Shown: piece after piece, positions 26,584 through 35,093 of the stretch
How the letters are laid out: the number at the start of each line of letters is the position of its first letter
How positions within the stretch are numbered: the first letter of the stretch is position 1
Assembly (NCBI GenBank): GCA_041392805.1
Contig: JAWKLJ010000001.1
Coordinates: forward strand, 3,906,001 to 3,970,000
Length of the DNA stretch: 64,000 nucleotides
Origin: Saprospiraceae bacterium
Lineage (GTDB): Bacteria; Bacteroidota; Bacteroidia; Chitinophagales; Saprospiraceae
Reading direction: 5' to 3'
Translations under genes and position numbers: made by a program
The notes under the pieces: generated by a model
The model's database searches: none
What the model was told of the DNA's origin: nothing
The model's input: only the letters and a program-made list of their open reading frames with translations

Positions 26584-27441
26584 ATGCCAAATCCATGGAC
26601 GGGAAAAGGAAATCCCTACACAAAACAAGAAGTAAGAGATAGATTACAAAAAACAGTAGATCAAGGTAAAGCAATCATAGGGGCTGGAGCAGGAACGGGA
26701 ATCAGTGCCAAGTTTATTGAAAAAGGTGGCGCTGATTTTATTATTATATATAATTCCGGGCGATTTAGAATGTCGGGACATGGCTCCACGGCTGGCTTGA
26801 TGGCCTATGGCGATGCCAATGCCATCGCTATGGAAATTGGCGAATTTGAGGTACTTCCGGTTGTGGAAGAAATCCCCGTCATCTGCGGCGTACATGGCAG
26901 CGACCCCCGACGCCGAATGTGGCATTTTTTGGGGCAGGTAAAAGACATGGGTTTTTCGGGGGTCAATAACTTTCCAACCCATTCGATAGTAGATGGACAT
27001 TTTAGACAAGTACTGGAAGAAACCGGTATGAGTTTCCAAAAAGAAGTGGAGATGATTCGCTTGGCGACAAAGATGGACCTCTTCTCTGTTGTGTATGTGG
27101 CCACGCCAGAAGAAGCCGTACAAATGGCCGATGTGGGTGCGGATGCTATCATTGCTCATGTCGGAACAACAGTTGGTGGATCGATAGGTGTCGTGGGGGC
27201 CACTTGTACCATGGATGATGCCGTAGAACGCACCCAAGTTATTATTGACGCCGTAAGGAAAGCCAACCACGATACCTTATTCTTAGCACATGGCGGGCCG
27301 ATCAATACACCAGAAGATGTACGCATTATTTTGGATCGAACGGATGCGCATGGCTTTGTAGGCGCATCCTCTCTGGAAAGAATGGGCATTGAACAATCTT
27401 TAACAGATTTGACAAAAGCATTTAAAGCATTGAAACTTTAG
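26584..27441 (+). CDS. Phosphoenolpyruvate hydrolase-family TIM-barrel protein
   Basis: Protein of 285 residues, complete TIM barrel. IIGAGAGTGISAKFIEKGGA and IIIYNSGRFRMSGHGSTAGL at the N-terminus and IIAHVGTTVGGSIG in the third quarter define the PEP-hydrolase family, equivalent to the C-terminal part of plant Tm-1. A lyase or hydrolase activity on a small oxo-acid is likely. It lies between the Tm-1-like gene (33 bases) and the large lipoprotein gene (21 bases), in one operon. Confidence 0.9.
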   Translation: MPNPWTGKGNPYTKQEVRDRLQKTVDQGKAIIGAGAGTGISAKFIEKGGADFIIIYNSGRFRMSGHGSTAGLMAYGDANAIAMEIGEFEVLPVVEEIPVICGVHGSDPRRRMWHFLGQVKDMGFSGVNNFPTHSIVDGHFRQVLEETGMSFQKEVEMIRLATKMDLFSVVYVATPEEAVQMADVGADAIIAHVGTTVGGSIGVVGATCTMDDAVERTQVIIDAVRKANHDTLFLAHGGPINTPEDVRIILDRTDAHGFVGASSLERMGIEQSLTDLTKAFKALKL

Positions 27442-27462
27442 TTACAGCTAAAATCTAGTAAA

Positions 27463-30400
27463 ATGAAAAAACCAACCTATCCCCTGCTTTATCTTTTTAT
27501 TTTCCTGTTGGTCACTTCCTGTGGGCCCAATAAGCAACCTTTGCCGGCCCTTACCTATACAGGTACTGCTCCCCGGGTACAAGATCCATTGAGTCCTGAA
27601 GACTCCCGGCAACATATTCAACTACCCGATGGATTTACAGCCGAGCTGTTTGCAGCCGAACCCAATATTATCAACCCTATTGCATTCACTTGGGATGAAA
27701 AAGGGCGCCTGTGGGTCGTACAATCACAAGACTATCCTCACAAATTAGAAAATGAAGTAGGCGGTGATCGCATCACCATTTGTGAAGACACCGATGGAGA
27801 TGGCCGAGCGGATTTATTTACTGATTTTGCGACGGAGCAAAGCCTGACAACAGGCATTGTAATAGTGAAGGGAGGTATTATCGTTGCGCAAGCCCCAGAT
27901 ATGGTTTTCTTGCAAGATACCGATGGTGATGATAAAATGGATCAAAGAAAGGTTTTGTTTAATGGATTTGGCACTTATGATACACATGCCGGTCCTTCGA
28001 ACCTAAAATATGGGATAGATAATATGCTGTGGGGATCCGTTGGTTATTCCGGATTTGAAAAACAAATAGGGGGTAAGGCCATCAATTTCACGAGAGGTGT
28101 TTACCGTTTTGCCAAAGACGGAAAATACTTTGAACCAATTGGTCAATTCGATAACAATACCTGGGGTTTGGGATTTAATGAACAATTTGAAATCTTCGGT
28201 TCTACGGCCAATAACAACCATGCCTGTTACATAGGTATCCCCTTAAAACATTATGACTATTTGCACAAACGCCCAGATTGGGCTGTTAATGCCGGATTCA
28301 TTCAAGGGCATTACGAAATCACACCGGCTGATACCGTCATTCCGCTACAACAAGTGGATGTCCGTGGTGGTTATACGGCAGCAGCAGGGGCTAATTTTTA
28401 TACGGCCCGAAACTATCCTGAACCCTATCAAAACCAAATGTATGTGAATGAACCAACTGGACATTTAGTACACTTGGCAAGAATAGAAAAAGATGGTGCA
28501 GGGTATAAAGAAGTGGACGGCGGCAATATTTTTGCCAGTACAGATGCCTGGACGGCACCGGTATATACAGAGACTGGTCCTGACGGAAATCTTTGGGTGG
28601 CCGATTGGTACAACCCCGTCATACAGCACAATCCCGATAAACGGGGAATGGACAACCAGATATGGAACGATATTAAAGGTGAGGGGAATGCACATCTTAA
28701 TGAACTTCGCGACCTAAAGCATGGACGTATTTATATCATAAAATATAAAAAAGCAAAAAAATCGAGCATCGACGCCTTGGACCCTGCGGATGACCAAGCC
28801 TTGCTTCAGGCAATGCAAAGCGACAACATGTTCTGGCGAACAACGGCACAACGGCTAATCGTAGAAGGGGACAAACAGCACTTAATTCCTGAATTGATTA
28901 AAATAGCAAGTGAGGATAAATCCACTAATGAATTTGCCAAGTTACATGCGCTTTGGACCTTGGATGGGTTGGGTGCCTGGGATGGAGGAGCTAATATGGA
29001 ATTGTTAACCCAATCGCTTGCGAGTCCTTTCTTTGGGGTGAAAAGAGCAGCGATCAGTTTGCTTCCTGACAGTGAAGCGGGAAGTAACCTGCTTGGAGAA
29101 TCTGGTCTTTTAGCGGATGAAAATTTACAAGTGCGTTTAGCAGCCCTCTTGCGTGCAGGCGACTTACCCGAAACAGATGCTTTATATAAAGCAGTAGAGG
29201 TCATGGTGAAAGACCCCCGAACCGCAGCAGATAAATGGCTCAATGCGGCGGCAAACATTTATTACAAAACACCCAATTTGACGGAAGTCGATCCAGCCAA
29301 GGTAGAAATGCTTGCCGCTACTGGAGATACCGAAAAAGTCACCTGGAAATACCTGGAAGAGAAGCCAGCAGACAATTGGTATGCGCTTGATTATGAGGAC
29401 AGTAATTGGAAAAAAGGGGATGCTATTTTTGGAAAAGAAGATATGAAGGAAGCCAAAACCAAGTGGACGACATCAGATATTTGGTTGCGTCGCGAAATTA
29501 ACCTTACCGAAGCAATAGAAGAGCCTGTTTTGAAAATTATGCATGATGACAACTATGAGGTCTACGTCAATGGGCAACTCCTAATGGCAGAGAACACGGT
29601 TAGCAGAGCATACAAGTATATCAAAATAGACAAGGAGGCCGCCTCCCTTTTCAAAAAGGGAAAAAACTTAATCGCGGTTTATTGCCATGACAATGGCGGT
29701 GGAAGATATATAGACGTAGGCTTAGGAAAGATGGCCAAGCCTAAACCTGATGTTGTTTTCAATATCAGTACCATTAATCAAAAAATGGCCTATGATAAAA
29801 CGATTTTGAAAGCAGAGGCTGGCCAAACAGTACAAATCAGGTTGAACAATGGTGATCAAATGCCACACAATTTAGTCGTTATCACAGCAGGAAGTTTACA
29901 AAATTTCGGTAAAGTGGTAGATGCTTTCTTAAAAGATCCTGATGCTGCAAAAATGGATTATGTACCCAACTCCAGGTACTTGCTCGCTAACACAAAAATG
30001 TTGGCACCAGGCGAATCGGAATCTATTATTTTTGAACTACCAAATGTTCCCGGCCGCTATCCCTATGTCTGCACTTTTCCTGGTCATTGGCAAACGATGC
30101 AGGGAGAGATTCTCGTTACGGCTCCTGGCAGTTATCTTGTAGAAGATCCGAATGCAACCCAAATTGCCATCATGGGGGGGGGCGGATCACACGATTTTCT
30201 GAAATTCTTTGGGATAGCAGATGGAAAAGTATTGAGTGAAGGCGGAAAAAATTCCGTCTTATACACCGAAGATCCCCAGCTCTTGAAAGAGAGGCTTAAT
30301 ACACTGGACGTCCTTGTGCTTACCAATAATAAACCATTTGACCGCGAAACACAACGTGACATTTTGGCCAGCGCAAGAGCGGGAATGTCTATGATGATTA

Positions 30401-30804
30401 TTCATCCAAGTATCTGGTATAACTGGCAAGATTGGCCCCAATACAATAAGGAGATCGTTGGTGGGGGATCACGGTCACATGAAAAGTTTCAGGCATTTGA
30501 AGTGGAAGTCGTCAAACCGGATCATCCGATCATGAAAAATGTTCCTGCCAAATTTAAAATTGTAGACGAGCTCTATCGTTGGGAGCAGGACCCGGAAGGA
30601 TCGGAGGTTGAAATCTTGGCCATAGGGAGGAGCCTTGAAACCGGCGAAACTTATCCTGTCGTGTGGACGGTAAAACATCCAAATGCCAAAATTGTATGTA
30701 ATACCCTTGGTCATGATGAAAAAGCACATGACTTGACTGCCTATAAGACAATTTTAGGAAATAGCCTGAAGTGGATTAAAGGGGAAGAGAAAGTAAATCT
30801 TTAA
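27463..30804 (+). CDS. Giant lipoprotein: PVC-type propeller, HEAT-like, jelly-roll, cupredoxin and ThuA domains
   Basis: Exported protein of 1113 residues with a lipoprotein signal (LFIFLLVTSC). From about 45 it has the beta-propeller of the PVC-type sugar-dehydrogenase family (HIQLPDGFTAELFAAEP, CEDTDGDGRADLFTDF), then HEAT-like helices (about 445-570), a carbohydrate-binding-like jelly roll (about 640-750), an azurin-like cupredoxin (about 775-895) and a C-terminal ThuA/trehalose-utilisation-like domain (from about 900). The type-1 copper ligands are complete: His802 (QMPHNLV), Cys870, His875 and Met879 (C-x4-H-x3-M). The built-in copper domain could pass electrons from the propeller's substrate oxidation. 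It is the third gene of the Tm-1/PEP-hydrolase operon, 21 bases on. Confidence 0.85.
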   Translation: MKKPTYPLLYLFIFLLVTSCGPNKQPLPALTYTGTAPRVQDPLSPEDSRQHIQLPDGFTAELFAAEPNIINPIAFTWDEKGRLWVVQSQDYPHKLENEVGGDRITICEDTDGDGRADLFTDFATEQSLTTGIVIVKGGIIVAQAPDMVFLQDTDGDDKMDQRKVLFNGFGTYDTHAGPSNLKYGIDNMLWGSVGYSGFEKQIGGKAINFTRGVYRFAKDGKYFEPIGQFDNNTWGLGFNEQFEIFGSTANNNHACYIGIPLKHYDYLHKRPDWAVNAGFIQGHYEITPADTVIPLQQVDVRGGYTAAAGANFYTARNYPEPYQNQMYVNEPTGHLVHLARIEKDGAGYKEVDGGNIFASTDAWTAPVYTETGPDGNLWVADWYNPVIQHNPDKRGMDNQIWNDIKGEGNAHLNELRDLKHGRIYIIKYKKAKKSSIDALDPADDQALLQAMQSDNMFWRTTAQRLIVEGDKQHLIPELIKIASEDKSTNEFAKLHALWTLDGLGAWDGGANMELLTQSLASPFFGVKRAAISLLPDSEAGSNLLGESGLLADENLQVRLAALLRAGDLPETDALYKAVEVMVKDPRTAADKWLNAAANIYYKTPNLTEVDPAKVEMLAATGDTEKVTWKYLEEKPADNWYALDYEDSNWKKGDAIFGKEDMKEAKTKWTTSDIWLRREINLTEAIEEPVLKIMHDDNYEVYVNGQLLMAENTVSRAYKYIKIDKEAASLFKKGKNLIAVYCHDNGGGRYIDVGLGKMAKPKPDVVFNISTINQKMAYDKTILKAEAGQTVQIRLNNGDQMPHNLVVITAGSLQNFGKVVDAFLKDPDAAKMDYVPNSRYLLANTKMLAPGESESIIFELPNVPGRYPYVCTFPGHWQTMQGEILVTAPGSYLVEDPNATQIAIMGGGGSHDFLKFFGIADGKVLSEGGKNSVLYTEDPQLLKERLNTLDVLVLTNNKPFDRETQRDILASARAGMSMMIIHPSIWYNWQDWPQYNKEIVGGGSRSHEKFQAFEVEVVKPDHPIMKNVPAKFKIVDELYRWEQDPEGSEVEILAIGRSLETGETYPVVWTVKHPNAKIVCNTLGHDEKAHDLTAYKTILGNSLKWIKGEEKVNL

Positions 30805-30815
30805 CCAATCGTATC

Positions 30816-30856
30816 GCCCCTGACGACGACGGTATAAATCGGCCCTCGTCAGGGGC
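30816..30856. repeat. Hairpin downstream of the giant lipoprotein gene
   Basis: GCCCCTGACGA (30816-30826) and TCGTCAGGGGC (30846-30856) form a perfect 11-bp stem 11 bases after the stop at 30804. It is followed by A7, so on the plus strand it is a strong hairpin without a T-run; it may still slow transcription or protect the mRNA end. Confidence 0.55.
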
Positions 30857-30857
30857 C

Positions 30858-30899
30858 AAAAAAATCTTTCGGCCTGGATCGGGCGATGCAGACCGAAAG
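30858..30899 (-). terminator. Rho-independent terminator for the minus-strand operon
   Basis: On the minus strand CTTTCGGTCTG pairs with CAGGCCGAAAG (10 of 11 positions, 30866-30876 with 30889-30899) and is followed by T7. It lies downstream of the DUF5682 gene that ends at 31189. Confidence 0.6.
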
Positions 30900-31188
30900 A
30901 AAAAAGCGACTTTAAATAATGCAGGAAAGATAAATGAAGAAATGACAGTAAGAAATCAACGATTGACCCTACAAATATCAGGAACGGATATCAACCCAAG
31001 ATCAATCCAATATTAACAAATGGTAAACCTTTTGCTGTAAAGCTATTTCAGGATAAGATAGGAAAGTGGAAGTAAGAAGGCTCAGGAGCACCATTTTCCC
31101 ATTTCCCATTTCCAACTTCCGATTTCCCCCTTCCCCTTCCCCCTTCTAACCTGGAAAACGAGGATTACCCAATGCATCAAAAGTCCAA
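30900..31188. other. Gap between the giant lipoprotein gene and DUF5682
   Basis: No gene is visible. It contains a long pyrimidine-rich tract (about 31090-31142) leading into copy 2 of the direct repeat. Confidence 0.5.
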
Positions 31189-31190
31189 TT
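31143..31190 (+). repeat. Direct repeat copy 2 (48 bp)
   Basis: Second copy of the sequence at 21973-22021, ending within the stop codon of the DUF5682 gene (31189-31191). The two copies bracket the MoxR/VWA, Tm-1 operon and DUF5682 3' end, a 9.1-kb interval. Confidence 0.65.
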
Positions 31191-33450
31191 AGGCTAATCC
31201 AAGCAAAATCTTGAGGGTAGGCCACACCAATTCTGCTCTGTCAGCCAAAGGCGTATCCATAAAAGAGGGAGAATCATCACTGGGGTTTTGCCTGGCTAAA
31301 CTTAGCATTTTCTGTCGCTCAGGAGGAGAGAAACTAGCAAAAGTTCGCCTTAAAACAGGAAGTACTTCCTGGAAAGGAGCAGGTGGTAGCTGACTAATCC
31401 ATTCGTCCAGCAATCGCCATAAGGGAGGGTGGTAAATTAAGACCAGCCCACTCCCATGAAGGAAACCTTCGAGCCATTGAGCTACTTCCAAGGCGTTTTG
31501 ACTACTCGACAAGGCAAAGTACAAGCGGGTGGCCGTACCTTCCACGCTTATGACACTTTTGTCAAATAATAAACGCGTAGCAATACCCTTGATCAAATAC
31601 ACTGTTTGGGAAGCGTCGGCTAGTTGTTGCAAAGCATTTCCCCATTGTCGCTGATGCAGGGGGTTATTCACCAGACCAATGGATTGATTAACAGCTAGTA
31701 GTTGTTTAAATAAATCTTTGGCAGCCGTTTCGTCTATACTGACGGCAGCAGCTGGCATACCCACACAAATGCGAGGAACTATTTCGTCTATCAATTCATG
31801 GACTGCAACTACATTTGTTCTTCTGGCGTCGCCATATTGCGTAATGTCAACTAAAGCCGGAAGGCTTTCCATTAAAAAATAAACATCGTGAGTAAGCGCA
31901 GCCATTTCCTGAAGGCGACTAATCAGTGGGTTGATTAGCTCAATCAAAGCGGCCTTGAGTACTTGCCCTATCAAGGCTGCCAAACCTGCCAGCGTATCCA
32001 TGTCGCTGGCTTCCTGCGCCACCAAACCCAAGGTGGCATCTTTTACGGTATTACCCCATATCCCGACCTCAATAAACCGGATGCTAAACTCCGGTTGCCA
32101 CTGGACCTTCCAGATTTCTTTGAAGCTCCCGGTGGCCGTCGCCGAACCTTCCTGTAATTGCCCCCAAGGTATCCCTAGTAAATGGAGCCGATGAAGCAGG
32201 TGACTCTTTTGTAAATCGGTGGACTCACGCAAATCAATCCCTCCTTTGGGATTGGTCGCCGTCGCTTTGAGGTAGGTGGCTTCCGTGTTTTCCCAATATT
32301 TTGTTAATCGACAATTTTTAATTTGTTTAAGCAAGTCTTCCAGAAAAGGGATGGTAGGAATATCTGGCGGAACAGCCCCTACCTTGTCGCCGATCACTAG
32401 TTTTTTTCGAACAAAATCCATTCGGGTAGCATCTCCTTCTCCAAAAATGGCGAGGGCAGCTTCTTCCAGTTCATCCTGCCCGGGAAGAGACAACTGACGA
32501 AGGTTGGCCAGGGTGTGAGCCAGGCGCACCGCTTCCAGCACGTGAGCGGACGAAGCATTAAAATCTGAAGCCCGAAAAAGTTGGGCAACCTGAATCATCC
32601 AATGGACAACGGCGCCTTCTTTCTGGTGAAACAGCAAGTCATACCAGGCTGGCGAAAGGACGCCAGCTTCATAACCGCTGCTAAATGCCAGGCGGCTGTA
32701 GCTCCAGGGAATCCAGCTGGTTTTTATGTTTATTTTGGTAATGCCTTTGAGCAGCGCATTGTCTGTTGCCGTTTTGTATTTTCCAATATCTGCTAGCGCA
32801 GGTGCATGCCAGGCGCCACAGACGATAGCGATACGTTTGTAACCGTCCTTGATACTTTTGCGGATCACCTTTCGCATATAGGCTTCTCGTCTCAAGTTTT
32901 CTTCTGATTCTCTGCGGCCGCTCTCCATTCTTAAGGTGCGGATGAGGCTCAAGATACTGGCAAAAACGTCGGTCTCTTCTACTGTTTGCTCAAAAGTGGC
33001 TTCCCACCATCGTTCTCGGTCACTGTAACCAGCCAGTTGGGCGATATACCCCAGTGGATCCTTTTGTATGGCAGGATCAAGGCTCGGATCATGACTTTGA
33101 AAACGGAGTTGGCGGTCGGCTGCTTCCCATTGTTGCAGGGTATACTGCATCCCCATTGGTAAATCCATGAATTGAATGGGGATTTTTCGCTTTAGCGCAT
33201 ACTGAATCGCTTGCCATTCAGGAGAGAAACTGGCAAAGGGAAAATAGGAAGCTTCTTGTATGTTTTTAGGATTGTAAGTCAATAAAGCGACAGGGGGGAT
33301 TAATTCCTCATAGGCCATGTATTTCAGGGCGTCTTCGGCATCGGCAGGTGCTTCTACGAGTAGGCAATCCGGTTGCAGGGCTTCCAACGCACGGAGGAGT
33401 CGGCGGGCAGAACCAGGGCCATGATGTCGTATACCAAAAACGTGAAGCAT
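31189..33450 (-). CDS. DUF5682 family protein
   Basis: Soluble protein of 753 residues. The N-terminus MLHVFGIRHHGPGSARRLL and DCLLVEAPADAED are the DUF5682 signature, followed by IPIQFMDLPMGMQ and IAIVCGAWHAPAL, which recall TraB/EreA-like hydrolase folds (inference). The function is unknown; in other bacteria the family is encoded with MoxR and VWA proteins, and both are found here about 7 kb away. It starts 9 bases after the adenine deaminase stop on the same strand, so it is in that operon. Confidence 0.85.
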   Translation of the reverse strand: MLHVFGIRHHGPGSARRLLRALEALQPDCLLVEAPADAEDALKYMAYEELIPPVALLTYNPKNIQEASYFPFASFSPEWQAIQYALKRKIPIQFMDLPMGMQYTLQQWEAADRQLRFQSHDPSLDPAIQKDPLGYIAQLAGYSDRERWWEATFEQTVEETDVFASILSLIRTLRMESGRRESEENLRREAYMRKVIRKSIKDGYKRIAIVCGAWHAPALADIGKYKTATDNALLKGITKINIKTSWIPWSYSRLAFSSGYEAGVLSPAWYDLLFHQKEGAVVHWMIQVAQLFRASDFNASSAHVLEAVRLAHTLANLRQLSLPGQDELEEAALAIFGEGDATRMDFVRKKLVIGDKVGAVPPDIPTIPFLEDLLKQIKNCRLTKYWENTEATYLKATATNPKGGIDLRESTDLQKSHLLHRLHLLGIPWGQLQEGSATATGSFKEIWKVQWQPEFSIRFIEVGIWGNTVKDATLGLVAQEASDMDTLAGLAALIGQVLKAALIELINPLISRLQEMAALTHDVYFLMESLPALVDITQYGDARRTNVVAVHELIDEIVPRICVGMPAAAVSIDETAAKDLFKQLLAVNQSIGLVNNPLHQRQWGNALQQLADASQTVYLIKGIATRLLFDKSVISVEGTATRLYFALSSSQNALEVAQWLEGFLHGSGLVLIYHPPLWRLLDEWISQLPPAPFQEVLPVLRRTFASFSPPERQKMLSLARQNPSDDSPSFMDTPLADRAELVWPTLKILLGLA

Positions 33451-33459
33451 TATTTGTCA

Positions 33460-35082
33460 TTAGTCTATGAAAAGAGGTGTAAAAGTAAAGGTTTCCCCAT
33501 CAAATAAGCCTTTATCGCTCAGTTTTAAGCGAGGTATGACCAGTAAGGCCATAAAGGAAAGGGTCATGAATGGCGCTTTTAAGGTACAGCCTAAAACCGA
33601 TTTGGCGTAACCATCTATAGTAGCATAATCCTTTGCTACCTGATAGCCATCGGCATTGCTCATGATTCCCGCTATTGGCAGGGCTAAGTTTTTTTCTACG
33701 GTACCATTGGCTATGGCAATTCCTCCTTTGGTCAGAATCACCGCATTCACGGCTTTGCACAAGTCTTCATCATTGGTTCCCACTGCAATAATGTTATGAG
33801 AATCATGACCTACACAAGAAGCAATGGCTCCGGTTTTTAACCCAAATCCTCGGATAAAGGCGAGGGCTGGAGGGGTGTCTTGATAACGATTTACGACCGC
33901 TATTTTCAGGATATCTTCTTTTATATTAGGCACGGCCCAACCATCCTGGATGGTTGCTGGGGCGATTTCTTCTTCGGTGATTAAGGCTCCATCTAAGGCC
34001 TTGATTATCCGTATTTTTTTCCCAATCCCTTTTATTTTAAAATCTGCGCTTTGTTTTTTGCTGACCGCAAAATGGTTGATAATAGCAGCGGGTTGGGTGG
34101 CGATCAGGCTTTGACCATTGTCGGCCACTTTTGTGCCATCGATATAGGTTTGTAAGACTTCGAAATTGACCAAATCTTTCACCACAATAAAATCAGCGGG
34201 CGCCCCTTCTTGCAAAAGCCCCACGGGCAAATCATAATGCTGGACAGGGTTGATACAAGCGGCTTTTAAAACATCGAAAAGATCGTAGCCTGCTTTAATC
34301 GCCCTGACGACCAATTGATTGATGTGCCCTTCAATCAAATCATCAGGATGTTTGTCATCCGAACAAAACATGATGCTTTTGGGATACAAAGGGAGTAAGG
34401 GTATGAGCGCTTCAAAGTTCTTGGCAGCACTCCCCTCTCTAATCATGACCTTCATCGAATGCTGAAGTTTTTCCAATCCTTCCTCGTAAGTGAAACATTC
34501 GTGATCGGTTGATATTCCAGCTGCAATATAGCGCATCGCCGCTTCGCCCCGCAAACCGGGGGCATGGCCATCAATTGGTTTGCCGAGATCAGCAGCCAGC
34601 GCTATTTTGGCCATCACCTCCTCATCCTGGTGCAATACGCCGGGGTAATTCATCATCTCTGCCAGGTACCTAATCTCCGGTATTGATAATAAGGCTTTTA
34701 TCCCATCGACGCCTATCTTTGCCCCAGCTGTTTCAAAAACAGTAGCCGGAACACAGGATGGGGCACCAAAATTAAACTTAAAAGGAACCGTATTCCCATT
34801 TTCAATCATGTATTTTACGCCTTCGATTCCCATGACATTGGCGATCTCATGCGGATCTGAAACCGTCGCGACGGTACCGTGTACGACTGCCAATTTGGCA
34901 AATTCGGAAGGGACTAACATCGAACTTTCTATATGAACATGTGCATCCACAAAGCCTGGTAAAATGTAATGGGTGCCTTCTCCCGGCAAAGGGGTGATGC
35001 TAACTATTTTGCCTGCTTCAATTTGAAGGCGGGCATGGTATATTTTCTTGTTAAAAATATCAACAAGCTTACCTGTAATCAT
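33460..35082 (-). CDS. ade: Adenine deaminase
   Basis: Hydrolyses adenine to hypoxanthine and ammonia in purine salvage; amidohydrolase fold with a di-metal site. The 540-residue protein has the usual size. His48 and His50 in GFVDAHVHIESSM bind the first metal; TVSDPHEIANVMG, GHAPGLRG and MFCSDDKHPDDLIEGH add the rest of the family pattern; the C-terminal part contains VGHDSHNIIAVGTND. It lies 11 bases after the beta-lactamase-like gene stop and 9 bases before DUF5682, so these three genes form one minus-strand unit, and perhaps the D-aminoacylase-like gene upstream belongs to it as well. Confidence 0.95.
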   Translation of the reverse strand: MITGKLVDIFNKKIYHARLQIEAGKIVSITPLPGEGTHYILPGFVDAHVHIESSMLVPSEFAKLAVVHGTVATVSDPHEIANVMGIEGVKYMIENGNTVPFKFNFGAPSCVPATVFETAGAKIGVDGIKALLSIPEIRYLAEMMNYPGVLHQDEEVMAKIALAADLGKPIDGHAPGLRGEAAMRYIAAGISTDHECFTYEEGLEKLQHSMKVMIREGSAAKNFEALIPLLPLYPKSIMFCSDDKHPDDLIEGHINQLVVRAIKAGYDLFDVLKAACINPVQHYDLPVGLLQEGAPADFIVVKDLVNFEVLQTYIDGTKVADNGQSLIATQPAAIINHFAVSKKQSADFKIKGIGKKIRIIKALDGALITEEEIAPATIQDGWAVPNIKEDILKIAVVNRYQDTPPALAFIRGFGLKTGAIASCVGHDSHNIIAVGTNDEDLCKAVNAVILTKGGIAIANGTVEKNLALPIAGIMSNADGYQVAKDYATIDGYAKSVLGCTLKAPFMTLSFMALLVIPRLKLSDKGLFDGETFTFTPLFID

Positions 35083-35093
35083 TATGGTGGTTA

